In this document: positions 1 through 8,641 of the stretch, one piece after another | Numbering within the stretch: position 1 is the first letter of the stretch | Layout: every line of letters starts with the position of its first letter | Origin: Pullilachnospira_A gallistercoris | GTDB taxonomy: Bacteria; Bacillota; Clostridia; Lachnospirales; Lachnospiraceae | Reading direction: 5' to 3' | Length of the DNA: 64,000 bases | Assembly: GCA_018712125.1 (NCBI GenBank) | Contig: DVHM01000183.1 | Span: 1-64,000, forward strand | Notes under the pieces: generated by a model | Databases searched by the model: none | Seen by the model: the letters and a program-made list of their open reading frames with translations, nothing else | What the model was told of the DNA's origin: nothing | Made by a program: the position numbers and the translations under genes

Positions 1-1
1 G

Positions 2-463
2 ATCAAATCCGCCATACAGTTTGTGACGCCGGTGCGCCAGTATGAGATGGACGACATGAAAATAGAGACCCTCCGCTCCAACGACGCGGGAGTGGCCTTT
101 CTGGTGGAGGCCTGCGGTAAGACCATTTACCATGCCGGAGATCTTCACTGGTGGAATACCGGGCAGCAGGAGTTTTCCGGCGAGCTTTACGGAAATGCTT
201 ATAAACGGGAACTGCACCGGATCGAAAACCGGCATATCGACGTGGCCTTCGTGGTGCTGGACGGACGGATGCAGGATATGTACTATCTGGGCATGGAATA
301 TTTTCTGAACCATATGGATGTGGATCGGGTATTTCCCATGCATCTTTGGAGACAGTACGATCTGATCTCAAAATTCAAGCGCCGCCCGCAGCTGGGGAGG
401 CTGGCGGATAAGGTAGTGGAGATGGATCGTGAGAATATGATGTTTGATATAGAGGGAGAATAG
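2..463 (+). CDS. MBL-fold metallo-hydrolase, 5' end cut by window edge
   Basis: The frame is open back to base 2, so the N-terminal part with the first metal-binding motif lies outside the window. The visible part has a YHAGD segment (residues 36-40 counted from an in-frame GTG at 23) and a late FPMHLW segment. Both fit the metal-ligand positions of metallo-beta-lactamase-fold hydrolases of the UlaG-like type. The substrate cannot be told. It ends with TAG two bases before the ATG of rnhA, so the two are probably co-transcribed. The fold is inferred from these two segments and overall resemblance; the specific function is unknown. Confidence 0.7.
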   Translation: MKSAIQFVTPVRQYEMDDMKIETLRSNDAGVAFLVEACGKTIYHAGDLHWWNTGQQEFSGELYGNAYKRELHRIENRHIDVAFVVLDGRMQDMYYLGMEYFLNHMDVDRVFPMHLWRQYDLISKFKRRPQLGRLADKVVEMDRENMMFDIEGE

Positions 464-465
464 AG

Positions 466-945
466 ATGGAAGTGACGATATTTACGGACGGCGCGGCCCG
501 GGGAAATCCCGAGGGGCCGGGAGGATACGGCGTGGTGCTTCAGTATGTGGATAAGAAGGGACAGCTCCATGAGAAAGAGCTCTCCTGCGGCTATAAGAAG
601 ACCACCAACAACCGCATGGAACTTATGGCGGCGATCCGGGGACTGCAGGAGTTGAACTGCCCCTGTGATGTGATTCTGTACTCGGATTCCAAGTATCTGG
701 TGGACGCTTTCAACAGCCACTGGATCGACAACTGGCAGAGAAACGGCTGGAAGAAATCGGACAAGAAGCCGGTTAAGAATGTGGATCTGTGGCAGACCCT
801 TCTGGCGGCGATGAAGCCCCATCGGGTAACCTTCCGTTGGGTCAAGGGCCACGACGGCCATCCGGAAAATGAGCGCTGCGACATGCTGGCCACCACGGCG
901 GCGGACGGAGACAATCTGCTGGAGGACGTGGAACTGACGCCTTGA
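466..945 (+). CDS. rnhA: Ribonuclease H1
   Basis: The 159-residue product is a single RNase H domain of the usual length for RNase HI. It should cleave the RNA strand of RNA-DNA hybrids in the cytoplasm, using two Mg ions. The acidic catalytic residues are in their expected places: Asp8 in [10 protein letters not shown], Glu52 in NRMEL and Asp74 in YSDSKY. The late segment [15 protein letters not shown] supplies the conserved His and last Asp. There is no N-terminal hybrid-binding domain, so this is the E. coli-like short form. It follows the upstream hydrolase gene with a 2-base gap. Confidence 0.95.
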   Translation: MEVTIFTDGAARGNPEGPGGYGVVLQYVDKKGQLHEKELSCGYKKTTNNRMELMAAIRGLQELNCPCDVILYSDSKYLVDAFNSHWIDNWQRNGWKKSDKKPVKNVDLWQTLLAAMKPHRVTFRWVKGHDGHPENERCDMLATTAADGDNLLEDVELTP

Positions 946-970
946 AAAAACAGCGGGGTTGTTCTATAAT
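942..970 (+). promoter_or_regulatory. Sigma-A promoter for the small membrane protein and alaS
   Basis: TTGAAA (942-947), a 17-base spacer, and a perfect TATAAT (965-970). The -35 box overlaps the rnhA stop codon. The start would fall near 977, ahead of the small gene at 1036 and alaS. Confidence 0.75.
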
Positions 971-1035
971 GCTACCGATGCTATGTGAACGTCCGCGGAT
1001 ATCCGTGTCAGCGTAGGAAGGAGGAACGGACGGCG

Positions 1036-1203
1036 ATGGAAGTTCTGCTCAGCTTTGTGCAATACGGAGCGATATTTCTCTTGCTGGCTGCGGTCAGCAT
1101 TTTGGGTACTGTCGCGGGCATTATTTTATGGAAGAAAAAGAATGCCGGGGCGTCCACAAAAGAAAAGGAATCTTCTGCGGAGGATTCGAAGAAAGAACAA
1201 TAG
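1036..1203 (+). CDS. Small single-pass membrane protein, unknown function
   Basis: The product is 55 residues: a short N-terminus, one hydrophobic helix (about residues 4-28, ending IILWKKK) and a charged tail rich in Lys, Glu and Ser. The positive residues straight after the helix suggest the tail is cytoplasmic. I start at ATG 1036 because AGGAAGGAGGA (about 1015-1025) sits 10 bases before it; an in-frame GTG at 985 has no ribosome binding site. It lies between a strong promoter and alaS, 18 bases before the alaS start, so it is probably co-transcribed with it. I do not recognise the family. Confidence 0.7.
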   Translation: MEVLLSFVQYGAIFLLLAAVSILGTVAGIILWKKKNAGASTKEKESSAEDSKKEQ

Positions 1204-1221
1204 ATTTCGGAGGAAGAGACG

Positions 1222-3897
1222 TTGAAGAAATATGGAGTGAATGAATTGCGGAGGATGTATCTGGATTTCTTCGCGAGCAAGGGCCATCTGGTTATGAAAA
1301 GCTTTTCGCTGGTGCCCCACAATGACAACAGCCTGCTTTTGATCAATGCGGGTATGGCGCCGCTGAAACCTTACTTTACCGGGCAGGAGATTCCGCCCAG
1401 GAGAAGGGTGGCTACATGCCAGAAGTGCGTCCGCACGGGAGATATCGACAATGTGGGAAAGACAGCCCGCCACCTGACCTTTTTTGAGATGCTGGGAAAT
1501 TTTTCCTTCGGGGACTATTTTAAGCATGAGGCTATCGCCTGGTCCTGGGAATTTCTGACCAAGGTGCTGGGAATGCCCGAGGACCGGCTGTATCCGTCGA
1601 TCTACGGCGAGGATGAGGAAGCCTTTGAGATCTGGACCAAGGAGATCGGCGTACCCGCGGAGCGGATTACCCGTTTTTACCGGGATCCGGAGACGGGGGA
1701 GTGCGACAACTTCTGGGAGCACGGCGCGGGACCCTGCGGACCCTGTTCCGAGATCTATTTCGACCGGGGAGAAAAGTACGGCTGCGGAAAACCTGACTGC
1801 AAGGTGGGCTGTGACTGCGACCGTTTCATGGAAGTGTGGAACAACGTGTTTACCCAGTTCAACGGGGATGGCAAGGGCCATTACGAGGAGCTGGAGAACA
1901 AGAACATCGACACCGGCATGGGCCTGGAGCGTCTGGCGGTGGTTATGCAGGATGTGGATTCCGTGTTCGACATTGATACCATGAAAGCTATCCGTGACAA
2001 GATCTGTGAGATGAGCGGCAAGACTTATCACACGGACGCGCTGGATGACGTCTCCATCCGTCTGATTACCGACCATATCCGCTCGGCCACCTTCCTGGTG
2101 TCCGACGGTGTACTGCCCTCCAATGAGGGAAGAGGCTATGTGCTGCGCCGGCTGATCCGCCGGGCTGCCCGTCACGGAAGGATGCTGGGCATCGACGGAA
2201 CGTTTCTGGCGAAGCTCTCCGAGACGGTTATCCGCGAGAGCAAGGACGGATATCCCGAGCTGGAGGAGAAGAAGGAGTTTATCTTCCGGGTACTGACCGA
2301 GGAGGAGGAGAAGTTTAACAAGACCATCGATCAGGGCCTGGCAATTTTAGAGCAGATGGAGCAGGAGATGGTGGCCTCCGGAAGCAAGGTGCTCTCCGGG
2401 GAGAATACCTTCCGGCTCTATGACACCTACGGATTCCCGGTGGACCTGACCGGGGAGATCCTGGAGGAGAAGGGATTTTCCTACGATGAGGCCGGATTTA
2501 CCGCATGCATGGAGGAGCAGCGCCGCAAGGCGAGGGATGCGCACAAGACCACCAATTACATGGGCGCTGACGCCAGCATCTACGAGGAGATGGATCCGGC
2601 GCTGACTTCGGAATTTGTGGGTTACGATCATCTGGAGCATACGTCCGATATCCGCGCGCTGGTAAAGGTTTCCGGCGATGAGGGCAAGGAGAGCCTGGCG
2701 GATGTGCTGACAGAGGGGATGGAGGGAACCATCATTGTGGATGAGACGCCCTTCTATGCCACCATGGGCGGTCAGATCGGAGACAGCGGTGTGATATCCT
2801 CCCCGAAGGGAAGTTTCACAGTAAAGGATACCTTCAAGGCAGTGGGCGGAAAGATCGTTCATGTGGGTCAGATGACGTCCGGGGAGCTGCGCGTGGGCGA
2901 TACGGTTACGCTGAAGGTGGATGCGGACAGGAGAAGCGCCATTGCCAGGAACCACAGTGCCACCCACCTTCTGCAGAAAGCGCTGCGCGAGGTTCTGGGA
3001 AGCCATGTGGAGCAGGCGGGATCTGATGTGAATCCGGATCGGCTGCGCTTTGACTTTACCCATTTCTCTGCCATGACAAAGGAGGAGATCGCGAAGGTTG
3101 AGGATATCGTCAACACGAAGATCGCCGAGGCGATCCCGGTGGTAACGGAGGTCATGAGCCTGGAGGAAGCCAAGAAGACCGGCGCCATGGCGCTCTTTGG
3201 CGAGAAGTACGGCGAGAAGGTCCGCGTGGTGGAGATGGGAGATTTCTCCGTGGAGCTCTGCGGCGGAACGCACGTGAAAAATACCAGCGAGATTGCGGCT
3301 TTCAAGATTCTCTCGGAATCCGGCGTTGCCGCGGGAGTTCGCCGTATCGAGGCCCTTACATCCAGGGCGGTGTTCACCTATTATGATCAGGTGGAGCAGC
3401 AGCTTCAGGAGGCGGCGACGCTGGCCAAGTGTACGCCTGCCGGCCTGACGGAGAAGATCAGTCACATGCTGGCGGAGATTCGGAGTCTCCACGCGGAGAA
3501 CGAGTCCCTCAAGAGCAAGGCGGCAAAGGATGCCATGGGAGATATCACGGATCGGATGCAGCAGGTAGGAGACCTCTCCTTCCTGGCGGCTGCGGTGCCG
3601 GATGTGGATATGAACGGTCTGCGGGATCTGGGCGATGATCTCAAGGCAAAAATGGGAGAAGGCGTTGTGGTTCTGGCTTCCGCCAAGGACGGCAAGGTCA
3701 GCCTGATCGCCATGGCTACCGATGGAGCGGTAAAGAAGGGCGCCCATGCGGGCAACCTGATCAAGGGCATTGCCGGTCTTGTGGGAGGCGGCGGAGGCGG
3801 CCGTCCCAACATGGCTCAGGCCGGAGGCAAAAAGCCGGAGGGCATCGACGCAGCTCTGGCGGAGGCGAAGACTGTTCTGGAGAGCCAGATCGGATGA
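1222..3897 (+). CDS. alaS: Alanyl-tRNA synthetase
   Basis: This 891-residue class II synthetase charges tRNA-Ala with alanine. The N-terminal catalytic core begins KKYGVNELRRMYLDFF. The editing domain, which clears mischarged Ser and Gly, has its zinc ligands in RNHSATHLL (about residue 578) and CGGTH (about 680). The C-terminal domain ends with a Gly run and GRPNMAQAGG, the AlaS version of the DHHA1 motif. The start is TTG at 1222 with GGAGGAAG about 5 bases upstream; no ATG fits better. Length matches the family (about 875-890). No T-box leader is visible in the short upstream gap. Confidence 0.97.
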   Translation: MKKYGVNELRRMYLDFFASKGHLVMKSFSLVPHNDNSLLLINAGMAPLKPYFTGQEIPPRRRVATCQKCVRTGDIDNVGKTARHLTFFEMLGNFSFGDYFKHEAIAWSWEFLTKVLGMPEDRLYPSIYGEDEEAFEIWTKEIGVPAERITRFYRDPETGECDNFWEHGAGPCGPCSEIYFDRGEKYGCGKPDCKVGCDCDRFMEVWNNVFTQFNGDGKGHYEELENKNIDTGMGLERLAVVMQDVDSVFDIDTMKAIRDKICEMSGKTYHTDALDDVSIRLITDHIRSATFLVSDGVLPSNEGRGYVLRRLIRRAARHGRMLGIDGTFLAKLSETVIRESKDGYPELEEKKEFIFRVLTEEEEKFNKTIDQGLAILEQMEQEMVASGSKVLSGENTFRLYDTYGFPVDLTGEILEEKGFSYDEAGFTACMEEQRRKARDAHKTTNYMGADASIYEEMDPALTSEFVGYDHLEHTSDIRALVKVSGDEGKESLADVLTEGMEGTIIVDETPFYATMGGQIGDSGVISSPKGSFTVKDTFKAVGGKIVHVGQMTSGELRVGDTVTLKVDADRRSAIARNHSATHLLQKALREVLGSHVEQAGSDVNPDRLRFDFTHFSAMTKEEIAKVEDIVNTKIAEAIPVVTEVMSLEEAKKTGAMALFGEKYGEKVRVVEMGDFSVELCGGTHVKNTSEIAAFKILSESGVAAGVRRIEALTSRAVFTYYDQVEQQLQEAATLAKCTPAGLTEKISHMLAEIRSLHAENESLKSKAAKDAMGDITDRMQQVGDLSFLAAAVPDVDMNGLRDLGDDLKAKMGEGVVVLASAKDGKVSLIAMATDGAVKKGAHAGNLIKGIAGLVGGGGGGRPNMAQAGGKKPEGIDAALAEAKTVLESQIG

Positions 3898-3914
3898 GAG
3901 CGGGAACTCCTTTG

Positions 3915-3934
3915 GCAGCAGTAAAAGATGCTGC
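3915..3934 (+). other. Hairpin after alaS
   Basis: GCAGCA (3915-3920) pairs with TGCTGC (3929-3934) 17 bases after the alaS stop. No T-run follows, so it is a weak terminator candidate at best; it may only cap the 3' end of the mRNA. Confidence 0.35.
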
Positions 3935-3970
3935 GCCTGCTGAAACGGAGAGTGTGCCTGAAAAAAACTG

Positions 3971-3998
3971 TTGACGAAAGCCGATAATATGGTATAAT
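3971..3998 (+). promoter_or_regulatory. Sigma-A promoter of rpsU
   Basis: TTGACG (3971-3976), a 16-base spacer and a perfect TATAAT (3993-3998). It places the transcript start near 4005, giving a leader of about 70 bases before rpsU. Confidence 0.8.
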
Positions 3999-4021
3999 AT
4001 TTAGCAGTGCAAAGAAAGCTA

Positions 4022-4067
4022 CCCAAACAGTTGGATGCGCACAATACACAACTGGAGGGAGGTTGGG
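4022..4067 (+). promoter_or_regulatory. Possible structured leader around the rpsU ribosome binding site
   Basis: CCCAA (4022-4026) can pair with TTGGG (4063-4067), and CAGTTG (4028-4033) with CAACTG (4049-4054). The 3' strand between the two helices is the purine-rich ribosome binding site GGAGGGAGG (4054-4062), which would sit in a one-sided bulge. This resembles the layout of ribosomal-protein leaders that bind their own product, but no such leader is recognised here. Confidence 0.4.
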
Positions 4068-4074
4068 AAGAGAT

Positions 4075-4251
4075 ATGTCAAGTGTGATCGTAAAAGAGAA
4101 CGAGTCTTTGGACAGCGCATTGCGCAGATTCAAGAGGAACTGTGCGAAGGCAGGGATCCAGCAGGAGATTCGTAAGAGAGAGCATTATGAGAAGCCTAGC
4201 GTAAAGCGCAAGAAGAAATCTGAAGCTGCTAGAAAGCGCAAGTATAATTAA
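4075..4251 (+). CDS. rpsU: 30S ribosomal protein S21
   Basis: The 58-residue basic protein begins [20 protein letters not shown] and ends in a Lys/Arg-rich tail, the typical S21 pattern. S21 joins the 30S subunit late and sits near the anti-Shine-Dalgarno end of 16S rRNA. I start at ATG 4075, 12 bases after GGAGGGAGG; the in-frame TTG at 4063 directly abuts that site and is not usable. It has its own promoter and terminator, so it is a single-gene unit. In Bacillus it lies downstream of the dnaJ-prmA-rsmE block; here it lies upstream of lepA. Confidence 0.97.
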   Translation: MSSVIVKENESLDSALRRFKRNCAKAGIQQEIRKREHYEKPSVKRKKKSEAARKRKYN

Positions 4252-4259
4252 GTGCTTAG

Positions 4260-4297
4260 AAAGAGGTGTGATGAACGGTCGCATCTCTTTTTTATTT
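4260..4297 (+). terminator. Rho-independent terminator of rpsU
   Basis: A 12-bp stem (4260-4271 with 4279-4290, two G-T pairs), 7-base loop, then TTTTTTATTT-type tail. It begins 8 bases after the rpsU stop. Confidence 0.9.
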
Positions 4298-4323
4298 CAC
4301 AGGAAACCCGGAGGATGAATCGG

Positions 4324-5046
4324 ATGGAGGAATTGAAAAAGCAGATCGTATCGTACTGGTCACAGCGGGCGGAGGCGTTCGGCGACCAGCGGCTGCGGGA
4401 ATATTTCGACGAGAAGCATGAGGAGTGGCTGCGGGAACTGCGGCGGTACCTTCCGGATGTGGAAAGCGGGAAAACGAGGATCCTGGATGTGGGGACCGGT
4501 ACCGGTTTTTTTGCTTTTCTTCTGGCGGGGGAGGGGTACCGGGTAACCGGCATTGATCTGACGGAGGATATGATTGCAAAAGCCAGGGAGACGGCAGAGA
4601 AGCTGAAGATCTTCCCGGAGTTTCTGGTTATGGACGCCGAGGAGCCTTCCTTTGGGGAGGAAAGTTTTGACGTTATTGTCACAAGAAATCTGACCTGGAG
4701 CCTGCCCCATTTGAAGCGGGCTTACCGATCCTGGCACCGTCTGCTGGAGCCGGGAGGAATCCTGATCAATTTCGACGCCGATTATTGTCGGGAGACGCCG
4801 GCGGAGCATCTTCCGGAGCATCACGCCCACAAGGCGCTGTCTGAAGGGACGCTGCGGGAGTATGAGGCGATTAAGGGAAAACTCCGGCGGACACAGCAGG
4901 AGAGGCCGGCCTGGGACGAGGCGCTGTTGAGAGAGGTGGGATTTTCCGATGTCCGGGTGGATACTTCTGTCTGGGAACGGATTTATGCCCGGAAAGATGA
5001 GTTCTACAATCCCACGCCTATCTTTACGATCACAGCGCGAGCCTGA
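4324..5046 (+). CDS. Class I SAM-dependent methyltransferase, unknown substrate
   Basis: This 240-residue protein has a Rossmann-type methyltransferase domain. The SAM-binding motif I is ILDVGTGTGFFAF (about residues 50-62), followed by an acidic residue after GYRVTGID and a late LEPGGILINFDADY. It resembles UbiE/COQ5-type methyltransferases, but the substrate cannot be named. I start at ATG 4324, 9 bases after GGAGG; the ATG at 4315 touches that site. It lies between the rpsU terminator and the lepA promoter without an obvious promoter of its own, so it may depend on read-through. Confidence 0.8.
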   Translation: MEELKKQIVSYWSQRAEAFGDQRLREYFDEKHEEWLRELRRYLPDVESGKTRILDVGTGTGFFAFLLAGEGYRVTGIDLTEDMIAKARETAEKLKIFPEFLVMDAEEPSFGEESFDVIVTRNLTWSLPHLKRAYRSWHRLLEPGGILINFDADYCRETPAEHLPEHHAHKALSEGTLREYEAIKGKLRRTQQERPAWDEALLREVGFSDVRVDTSVWERIYARKDEFYNPTPIFTITARA

Positions 5047-5108
5047 TCGGGGAAACATTGCCGCAGGGGCAAGCGGGGATTCCGTGAAGGGGGAGCGCGT
5101 TTTCTTCA

Positions 5109-5138
5109 TTGACGGATTCGCGGTTGTTGCGCTACAAT
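5109..5138 (+). promoter_or_regulatory. Sigma-A promoter of lepA
   Basis: TTGACG (5109-5114), 18-base spacer, TACAAT (5133-5138). The leader to the lepA ATG would be about 90 bases. Confidence 0.65.
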
Positions 5139-5235
5139 ATGCAGAGGTATTGGAAGAGATGGTCCTTCCCTGACAGGGGAGGGTTTGAAATGGAAAGAAC
5201 GGCCGAGAGATCGGACAGGAAAGACGGAGGTTAGC

Positions 5236-7047
5236 ATGACCATAGATCAGAGCAGAATTCGCAATTTTTGTATTATCGCCCATATTGATCATGGAAAATC
5301 CACGCTGGCAGACCGCATCATCGAGATGACGGGACTGTTGACGGATCGGGAGATGCAGTCCCAGGTGCTGGACAATATGGAGTTGGAGCGGGAGCGGGGG
5401 ATTACGATCAAATCCCAGGCGGTGCGCACGATTTACAAGGCGAAGGACGGACAGGAGTATATTTTTAATCTGATCGACACGCCGGGGCATGTGGATTTCA
5501 ACTATGAGGTGTCCCGGAGTCTGGCAGCCTGTGACGGAGCGATTCTTGTGGTGGACGCCGCCCAGGGAATCGAAGCCCAGACTCTGGCCAATGTGTACCT
5601 GGCTCTGGATCACGATCTGGAGATTCTGCCGGTCATCAACAAGATCGATCTGCCCAGCGCGGATCCCGACCGGGTTATCGAGGAGATTGAGGATGTGATC
5701 GGCCTGGAGGCTTCCGACGCGCCGCGGATTTCCGCCAAGACGGGAGAGAACGTGGAGGAGGTGCTGGAGCAGATCGTGCACAGACTTCCCGCCCCCACAG
5801 GAGATCCCGAGGCGCCGCTGCAGGCGCTGATTTTCGATTCCATCTACGATTCCTACAAGGGGGTAATCGTCTTTTTCCGGATCCGGGAGGGGAGCATCCG
5901 TCCCGGGGACGCCATAAAAATGATGGCCACCGGCGCCACCGCTGATGTGGTGGAAGTGGGATATTTCGGAGCGGGACAGTTCATCCCCTGCGACGGGCTG
6001 AGCGCCGGCATGGTGGGCTATCTGACCGCCAGCATCAAGAATGTGAAGGACACCCGGGTGGGCGACACCATTACCCATCAAAAGAATCCCTGCGCCGAGC
6101 CGCTGCCGGGATATAAGAAGGTCAATCCCATGGTGTACTGCGGCCTGTACCCGGCGGACGGGGCAAAGTACCCGGATCTGCGGGACGCGCTGGAGAAGCT
6201 GCAGCTGAACGACGCCTCCCTGCAGTATGAGCCGGAGACTTCGGTGGCTCTGGGCTTTGGATTCCGCTGCGGGTTCCTGGGACTTCTGCATCTGGAGATC
6301 ATCCAGGAGCGGCTGGAGCGGGAGTACCACCTGGATCTGGTTACCACGGCGCCGGGCGTTGTCTACCGGGTGCACAAGACCGACGGCACCATGATCGAGC
6401 TGACAAACCCATCCAATCTGCCGGATCCGTCGGAGATCGACTATATGGAGGAGCCGGTGGTGGAGGCTGAGATTATGGTAACCAGCGATTACATTGGGGC
6501 GATTATGGATCTGTGCCAGGAGCGCCGGGGAACTTACATCAGCATGGAGTACATGGAGGAGACCAGAGCTCTGATCAAGTACACGCTGCCGCTGAACGAG
6601 ATTATCTACGACTTCTTCGACGCGCTGAAGTCCCGCTCCCGGGGGTACGCCTCCTTCGACTATGAGATGAAGGGATATGTCCGGTCCGATCTGGTAAAAC
6701 TGGATATTCTGATCAACCGGGAGGAGGTGGATGCCCTGTCCTTCATCGTATTTAGGGATACGGCCTACGAGCGGGGAAGAAAGATGTGCGAGAAACTGAA
6801 AAAGGAGATCCCACGGCATCTGTTTGAGATCCCGATTCAGGCGGCCATTGGAGGCAAGGTCATCGCCAGGGAGACGGTCAAAGCCATGCGCAAGGACGTG
6901 CTGGCCAAGTGTTATGGCGGCGATATTACCCGTAAGAAGAAGCTGCTGGAAAAACAGAAGGAGGGAAAAAAGCGCATGCGCCAGGTGGGAAATGTGGAGA
7001 TTCCCCAGAAGGCATTTATGAGTGTGCTGAAGCTGGATGAAGATTAG
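5236..7047 (+). CDS. lepA: Elongation factor 4, ribosomal back-translocating GTPase LepA
   Basis: The 603-residue translational GTPase has all G motifs: AHIDHGKS (G1), RGITIK (G2), DTPGH (G3), NKID (G4) and SAK (G5). The C-terminal region ends with the LepA-specific basic domain rich in [19 protein letters not shown]4 binds the ribosome and affects translocation or initiation under stress. I start at ATG 5236, five bases after GGAGG (5226-5230); the longer frame from TTG 5185 has no suitable site. hemW overlaps its end by 11 bases, as in many Firmicutes, so the two are co-transcribed. Confidence 0.97.
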   Translation: MTIDQSRIRNFCIIAHIDHGKSTLADRIIEMTGLLTDREMQSQVLDNMELERERGITIKSQAVRTIYKAKDGQEYIFNLIDTPGHVDFNYEVSRSLAACDGAILVVDAAQGIEAQTLANVYLALDHDLEILPVINKIDLPSADPDRVIEEIEDVIGLEASDAPRISAKTGENVEEVLEQIVHRLPAPTGDPEAPLQALIFDSIYDSYKGVIVFFRIREGSIRPGDAIKMMATGATADVVEVGYFGAGQFIPCDGLSAGMVGYLTASIKNVKDTRVGDTITHQKNPCAEPLPGYKKVNPMVYCGLYPADGAKYPDLRDALEKLQLNDASLQYEPETSVALGFGFRCGFLGLLHLEIIQERLEREYHLDLVTTAPGVVYRVHKTDGTMIELTNPSNLPDPSEIDYMEEPVVEAEIMVTSDYIGAIMDLCQERRGTYISMEYMEETRALIKYTLPLNEIIYDFFDALKSRSRGYASFDYEMKGYVRSDLVKLDILINREEVDALSFIVFRDTAYERGRKMCEKLKKEIPRHLFEIPIQAAIGGKVIARETVKAMRKDVLAKCYGGDITRKKKLLEKQKEGKKRMRQVGNVEIPQKAFMSVLKLDED

Positions 7048-8302
7048 AGAGAAGGATGTGAGGGAAAAGGGATTGGAGCTTTACCTTCACATCCCTTTTT
7101 GTGTGAAAAAATGCGATTACTGTGATTTCCTCTCTGGGCCGGCGGATGGTCAGGCTAAACGGGCGTACTTTGAGGCGATGAAGAGAGAAATCCGCTATAT
7201 GGGACGCTGGTGGCGCGACCGGTGGACAGAGGGGGCGGCTGGAAGGGAGCATGAAATGGCGGATCCATCCGAGCTTCCGGGAGTTCGCAGTATTTTCTTC
7301 GGCGGGGGGACACCCTCTCTGCCGGAGGCCGAAGAAATCGCGGGGCTGATGGAAATTCTGCGGGAATCTTTTTCCATAGAAAATGGAGCAGAGATTACAC
7401 TGGAGTGCAATCCCGGCACGGTGACGGAAGAAAAACTTCATATATATAAGCAGTGCGGCGTCAACCGGCTGAGTATTGGTCTCCAGTCTGCCGACGAGGA
7501 GGAACTGCGGACGCTGGGACGGATCCATACCTATGATCAGTTTCTGGAGACTTATGCAAAGGCCAGGAAAGCGGGATTTTCCAATATCAGCGTGGATCTG
7601 ATGGAGGGATTGCCCGGCCAGACCTGGCAAAAGCTGTCTGCGACGCTGGAGAAAGTGGCAGCCCTCGGGCCGGAGCACATCTCTCTTTACAGTCTGATCA
7701 TCGAGGAGGGGACTCCCTTTTATGATCGGTATCAGAAGGATGTCGAGAAAAGAGAGGAGGGCCTGCCCACCGAGGCGCTGCCGGACGAGGACGCAGAGTA
7801 TGACCTTGCCAGGCGCTCGGCGGATTTTCTGGAGGAGCATGGGTATCATCAGTATGAAATCTCCAACTATGCCAGGGATGGATTTGCCTGCAGGCACAAT
7901 GTGGGATACTGGCGGAGAGTCCCCTACCTGGGATTTGGCGTTGGGGCGGCGAGCCTGGCCTTCGGAAGACGCTGGAACAATCTGAGAGATCAGAAGACCT
8001 ACACAGAACTCTGCGGTAAATGGGAATCCTGGGGAGATACTTCGCCCCTGTGGGATCAGATGACAGAACTTTCGGATCAGGACGCCATGGAGGAGTTTAT
8101 GTTTCTCGGGCTGCGGATGCGGGAGGGCGTATCTATGGAGACATTTGAGAACATGTTTGCCAGGCCGATGGTTGAAGTCTATGGAGACGTGCTGGAACGC
8201 CTGAAGGAGCTGGGGCTTCTGGAGATCGACGACGACCGGGTAAGGCTTACCAGGCGGGGAATGGAGGTCAGCAACGTGGCGCTGGCGGAATTCCTGCTGT
8301 AA
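7037..8302 (+). CDS. hemW: Radical SAM protein HemW (HemN-like heme chaperone)
   Basis: The 421-residue protein has the radical SAM motif Cys22-x3-Cys26-x2-Cys29 in [14 protein letters not shown] and a downstream GGGTPS. The segment CRHNVGYW is the HNxxYW motif that marks HemW rather than true coproporphyrinogen III dehydrogenase HemN. HemW carries heme to target proteins. The position between lepA and hrcA is the conserved Firmicutes order, where the gene is often misnamed hemN. The ATG at 7037 lies inside the end of lepA; a GTG at 7058 is a possible shorter start. Confidence 0.93.
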   Translation: MKIREKDVREKGLELYLHIPFCVKKCDYCDFLSGPADGQAKRAYFEAMKREIRYMGRWWRDRWTEGAAGREHEMADPSELPGVRSIFFGGGTPSLPEAEEIAGLMEILRESFSIENGAEITLECNPGTVTEEKLHIYKQCGVNRLSIGLQSADEEELRTLGRIHTYDQFLETYAKARKAGFSNISVDLMEGLPGQTWQKLSATLEKVAALGPEHISLYSLIIEEGTPFYDRYQKDVEKREEGLPTEALPDEDAEYDLARRSADFLEEHGYHQYEISNYARDGFACRHNVGYWRRVPYLGFGVGAASLAFGRRWNNLRDQKTYTELCGKWESWGDTSPLWDQMTELSDQDAMEEFMFLGLRMREGVSMETFENMFARPMVEVYGDVLERLKELGLLEIDDDRVRLTRRGMEVSNVALAEFLL

Positions 8303-8544
8303 GTTCTGCCGCTCCTTGCAGACTCGTTTTGTTACGATTCACAGCCACCCCACCCGCATGAGCACCCGTCGCATCTTCGAGGCTTCCGTCCCGCTCCTTG
8401 CGGAGCTAAGGCTGCTCATGCGGGTGGGGTAACTGCTCCACAGTCCTAATTCAGGAGAAACAACATGTGCTTACGCGCGAGCACGATGCGCATGTTGTTT
8501 CTCCTGAATCGTAGCACTTTTTCTCAAATTTGATAAATTTTTTC
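8303..8544. repeat. Intergenic stretch with two long perfect inverted repeats
   Basis: No gene is seen between hemW and the hrcA promoter. The first inverted repeat has 18-base perfect arms at 8348-8365 and 8413-8430, with a 47-base loop that holds a further small hairpin (GCTCC/GGAGC). The second has 19-base perfect arms at 8449-8467 and 8491-8509 with a 23-base loop. An 11-base direct repeat CCGCTCCTTGC occurs at 8309-8319 and 8392-8402. Neither arm pair is followed directly by a T-run, though CTTTTTCTC starts about 8 bases after the second. They may end hemW transcripts or be a dispersed intergenic element. Confidence 0.85.
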
Positions 8545-8573
8545 TTGACAAAGGGATATGGCAGTGATACATT
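8545..8573 (+). promoter_or_regulatory. Sigma-A promoter of the hrcA-grpE-dnaK-dnaJ operon
   Basis: A perfect TTGACA (8545-8550), 17-base spacer and TACATT (8568-8573). It lies 11 bases upstream of the CIRCE site. Confidence 0.85.
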
Positions 8574-8584
8574 ATCTGTAGATG

Positions 8585-8611
8585 TTAGCACTCTAAACAA
8601 TCGAGTGCTAA
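8585..8611 (+). promoter_or_regulatory. CIRCE operator (HrcA binding site)
   Basis: TTAGCACTC (8585-8593), nine bases, GAGTGCTAA (8603-8611): an exact match to the CIRCE consensus. It lies around the expected transcript start, so bound HrcA would block the operon, which itself encodes HrcA. Confidence 0.98.
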
Positions 8612-8641
8612 CAGCGAAAGGTTCCGAGGTGAGGTAACGGG

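Noticed and set aside
985..1035. Longer GTG start for the small membrane protein
   Set aside because: It lies near the transcript start, has no ribosome binding site, and the added residues are charged and unlike a membrane protein N-terminus.
1204..1221. T-box leader for alaS
   Set aside because: The gap upstream is only 18 bases and holds just the ribosome binding site; no T-box sequence is seen at the upstream promoter either.
4360..6819. An 819-codon minus-strand frame opposite the methyltransferase and lepA
   Set aside because: Same shadow effect, and it spans a promoter and two real genes.
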